A DNA stretch of 18,261 nucleotides from NCBI GenBank assembly GCA_009702955.1, contig WLHA01000004.1:1-18261 (forward strand), in the 5' to 3' direction. The translations under genes were made by a program, and so were the position numbers. The notes under the pieces were generated by a model, which worked only from the letters and a program-made list of their open reading frames with translations, searched no databases and had not been told where the DNA came from. The DNA comes from Actinomycetota bacterium (GTDB lineage: Bacteria; Actinomycetota; Acidimicrobiia; IMCC26256). Positions 14,578 through 18,261 of the stretch are shown piece by piece; positions within the stretch are counted from its first letter, which is position 1; every line of letters begins with the position of its first letter.

Positions 14578-15322
14578 TTGTTATGTCTCCGCGCCAAGTC
14601 GGCATGCGTGGGGCATCGAAGTCAGATGGAAATGACTCTCCATCGATTGCTCTAAAGGCTAAATCGACCCATCGACTTGCTCCGGCTAACGGCTGAGGAA
14701 GAGCATCGCGCGCAAAGAACCCAACCGCGCGCGTCTCAAGTGGGTGACCCTTTAACTCGCCTCCAGTCATGCGGCAGTGGAAGAGAAGTGAGTAGAGAGG
14801 AAGGTGCACAAACCCAAACCTCATTCCATCTAAGACGGCAATAAGGGATAACGGCTCGCACTCAATCCCCGTCTCCTCTAGAACCTCTTTCATTGCAACC
14901 TCGGAGGGCGAGTAACCAATATCAGCCCACCCAACCGGGTAGAGCCAGACTCCTGAATCTGCGCGCTGCGTTAAGAGAATCTCGCCGGCCTCGTTACCAA
15001 CAATTGCTGCGACCGCGACCTTCGGTGTGACATACCCAGGCACTCCCGAGCCGACTGAGACAAGCCAATCCTCATAGAGCACATCTGCCTCAGCCTCTTC
15101 GATCGCCGCTGCTCTGATGTCAGCTGCAACGTGAAGAACCTCCTCAAAGCGCTCTTTCTCGTAGAGGCTCTGCGTAAATCCGAGCCCGGTGCGAGCAATC
15201 CCCGAGAGAGTCTCAGCCCATCTAAGAAGGTCGGATGCGACTACTGGTGGGTTGAGGGAGGGATTATGGGCTGGGTTTACGCCTGGGTTTGTGTCTGGTT
15301 TTGTTTCTGGGTTCTTCTCCAT
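14570..15322 (-). CDS. NUDIX hydrolase with N-terminal helical domain
   Basis: A 250-residue NUDIX protein of the type carrying an N-terminal helical domain (residues about 30-100; LLRWAETLSGIARTGLGF... pattern) ahead of the NUDIX fold. Relatives act on ADP-ribose or other nucleoside diphosphate derivatives. The NUDIX box reads GWADIGYSPSEVAMKEVLEE, then TGI: the core EVLEETG glutamates are present, but the first box Glu is Tyr and the usual Arg of REV is Lys, a conservative departure that may lower or change activity. Residues 2-25 are six xxNP/xxKP repeats encoded by a 12-bp minisatellite. ATG 15322 is the only good start. It is 21 nt after glnD, so probably co-transcribed with the nitrogen genes, though its role there is not obvious. 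Confidence 0.85.
   Translation of the reverse strand: MEKNPETKPDTNPGVNPAHNPSLNPPVVASDLLRWAETLSGIARTGLGFTQSLYEKERFEEVLHVAADIRAAAIEEAEADVLYEDWLVSVGSGVPGYVTPKVAVAAIVGNEAGEILLTQRADSGVWLYPVGWADIGYSPSEVAMKEVLEETGIECEPLSLIAVLDGMRFGFVHLPLYSLLFHCRMTGGELKGHPLETRAVGFFARDALPQPLAGASRWVDLAFRAIDGESFPSDFDAPRMPTWRGDITTI
15249..15320. repeat. 12-bp minisatellite x6 coding for NP repeats
   Basis: Six 12-bp units (+ strand: GGGTTGAGGGAG, GGATTATGGGCT, GGGTTTACGCCT, GGGTTTGTGTCT, GGTTTTGTTTCT, GGGTTCTTCTCC) right after the NUDIX start codon. On the coding strand they give EKNP-ETKP-DTNP-GVNP-AHNP-SLNP. Length change would stay in frame. Confidence 0.85.
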
Positions 15323-15343
15323 CGCCTCAGCCTAGGCCGAGCG

Positions 15344-18047
<2,704 letters not shown>

Positions 18048-18062
18048 CTACATATCTCCCTA

Positions 18063-18261
18063 TCAAACTCGATCGAATGCATAACCAGTTTCGGAGTGCT
18101 GACTGAGGTCAAGACCTGTCTCTTCGTCCTCCTCGGATACTCGAATCCCACCAGGCATAACTGCCTTGAGCACAAGAGCAATCGCGAGAGTCACGACGAA
18201 GGAGAATACAACCGTTACAGCTACTGCTAATGCCTGCTCCCCGAGAAGGCTCCAGCCGCCA
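18063..18261 (-). CDS. amt: Ammonium transporter Amt, C-terminal fragment (window edge)
   Basis: The last 65 codons of an Amt/AmtB channel that runs off the window at its 5' side. A final transmembrane helix (LAVAVTVVFSFVVTLAIALVLK) is followed by the cytoplasmic tail GLDLSQHSETGYAF, whose GLDLSxHxExAY-like ending is the family hallmark and the part that contacts PII. The order amt-glnB/K-glnD is the classic actinobacterial nitrogen operon. Confidence 0.93.
   Translation of the reverse strand, partial: GGWSLLGEQALAVAVTVVFSFVVTLAIALVLKAVMPGGIRVSEEDEETGLDLSQHSETGYAFDRV

Overview
The window looks like a chromosomal segment of an actinobacterium (Actinomycetota). The evidence is a WhiB-family iron-sulfur regulator, an actinobacterial-type PAC2 protein, a wax ester synthase/diacylglycerol acyltransferase (WS/DGAT), and an amt-glnB/K-glnD nitrogen cluster. 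An Acidimicrobiia-like lineage is my guess and nothing here proves it.

Layout. (1) 1-2733, + strand: whiB, an ACAD10/11-type phosphotransferase and a PAC2 protein; these look like ordinary core genes. (2) 2734-9729: a block of about 7 kb placed between the PAC2 gene and its natural convergent neighbour (the M20 peptidase). It holds a 16-bp tandem array and a tightly packed + strand operon: a small secreted protein, a larger secreted protein, an ABC ATPase, two membrane subunits, a lipoprotein, a beta-lactamase-fold hydrolase whose nucleophile is Cys instead of Ser, and an unknown soluble protein. Two tiny ORFs sit in the only two gaps around the lipoprotein gene, each overlapping the stop of the gene before it and the start of the gene after it. 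(3) 9730-9895: a second copy of the last 157 bp of the PAC2 gene plus the start of the repeat array. It matches 2577-2742 over 166 bp with four differences, all synonymous. (4) 9894-13899, - strand: a WS/DGAT - metallo-beta-lactamase - M20 peptidase operon. (5) 14080-14577: an unknown + strand gene. (6) 14570-18261, - strand: amt (partial) - glnB/K - glnD - NUDIX hydrolase.

The main find is the 7,153-bp unit defined by the 166-bp direct repeat. It looks like a cargo island inserted at the 3' end of the PAC2 gene that carried its own slightly diverged 3' end and so kept the gene intact, leaving the native 3' end stranded beside the M20 gene. No integrase or transposase is visible inside it. 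Its cargo looks like an envelope/export system of unknown purpose: BcrA-like ABC transporter, secreted proteins, lipoprotein and CxxK hydrolase.

A second theme is minisatellites at gene ends and starts: 12 bp x3 at the phosphotransferase stop, 16 bp x8 at the PAC2 stop, 11 bp x5 upstream of WS/DGAT, and 12 bp x6 coding for an NP-rich N-terminus in the NUDIX protein. Three of the four share a GGTT core.
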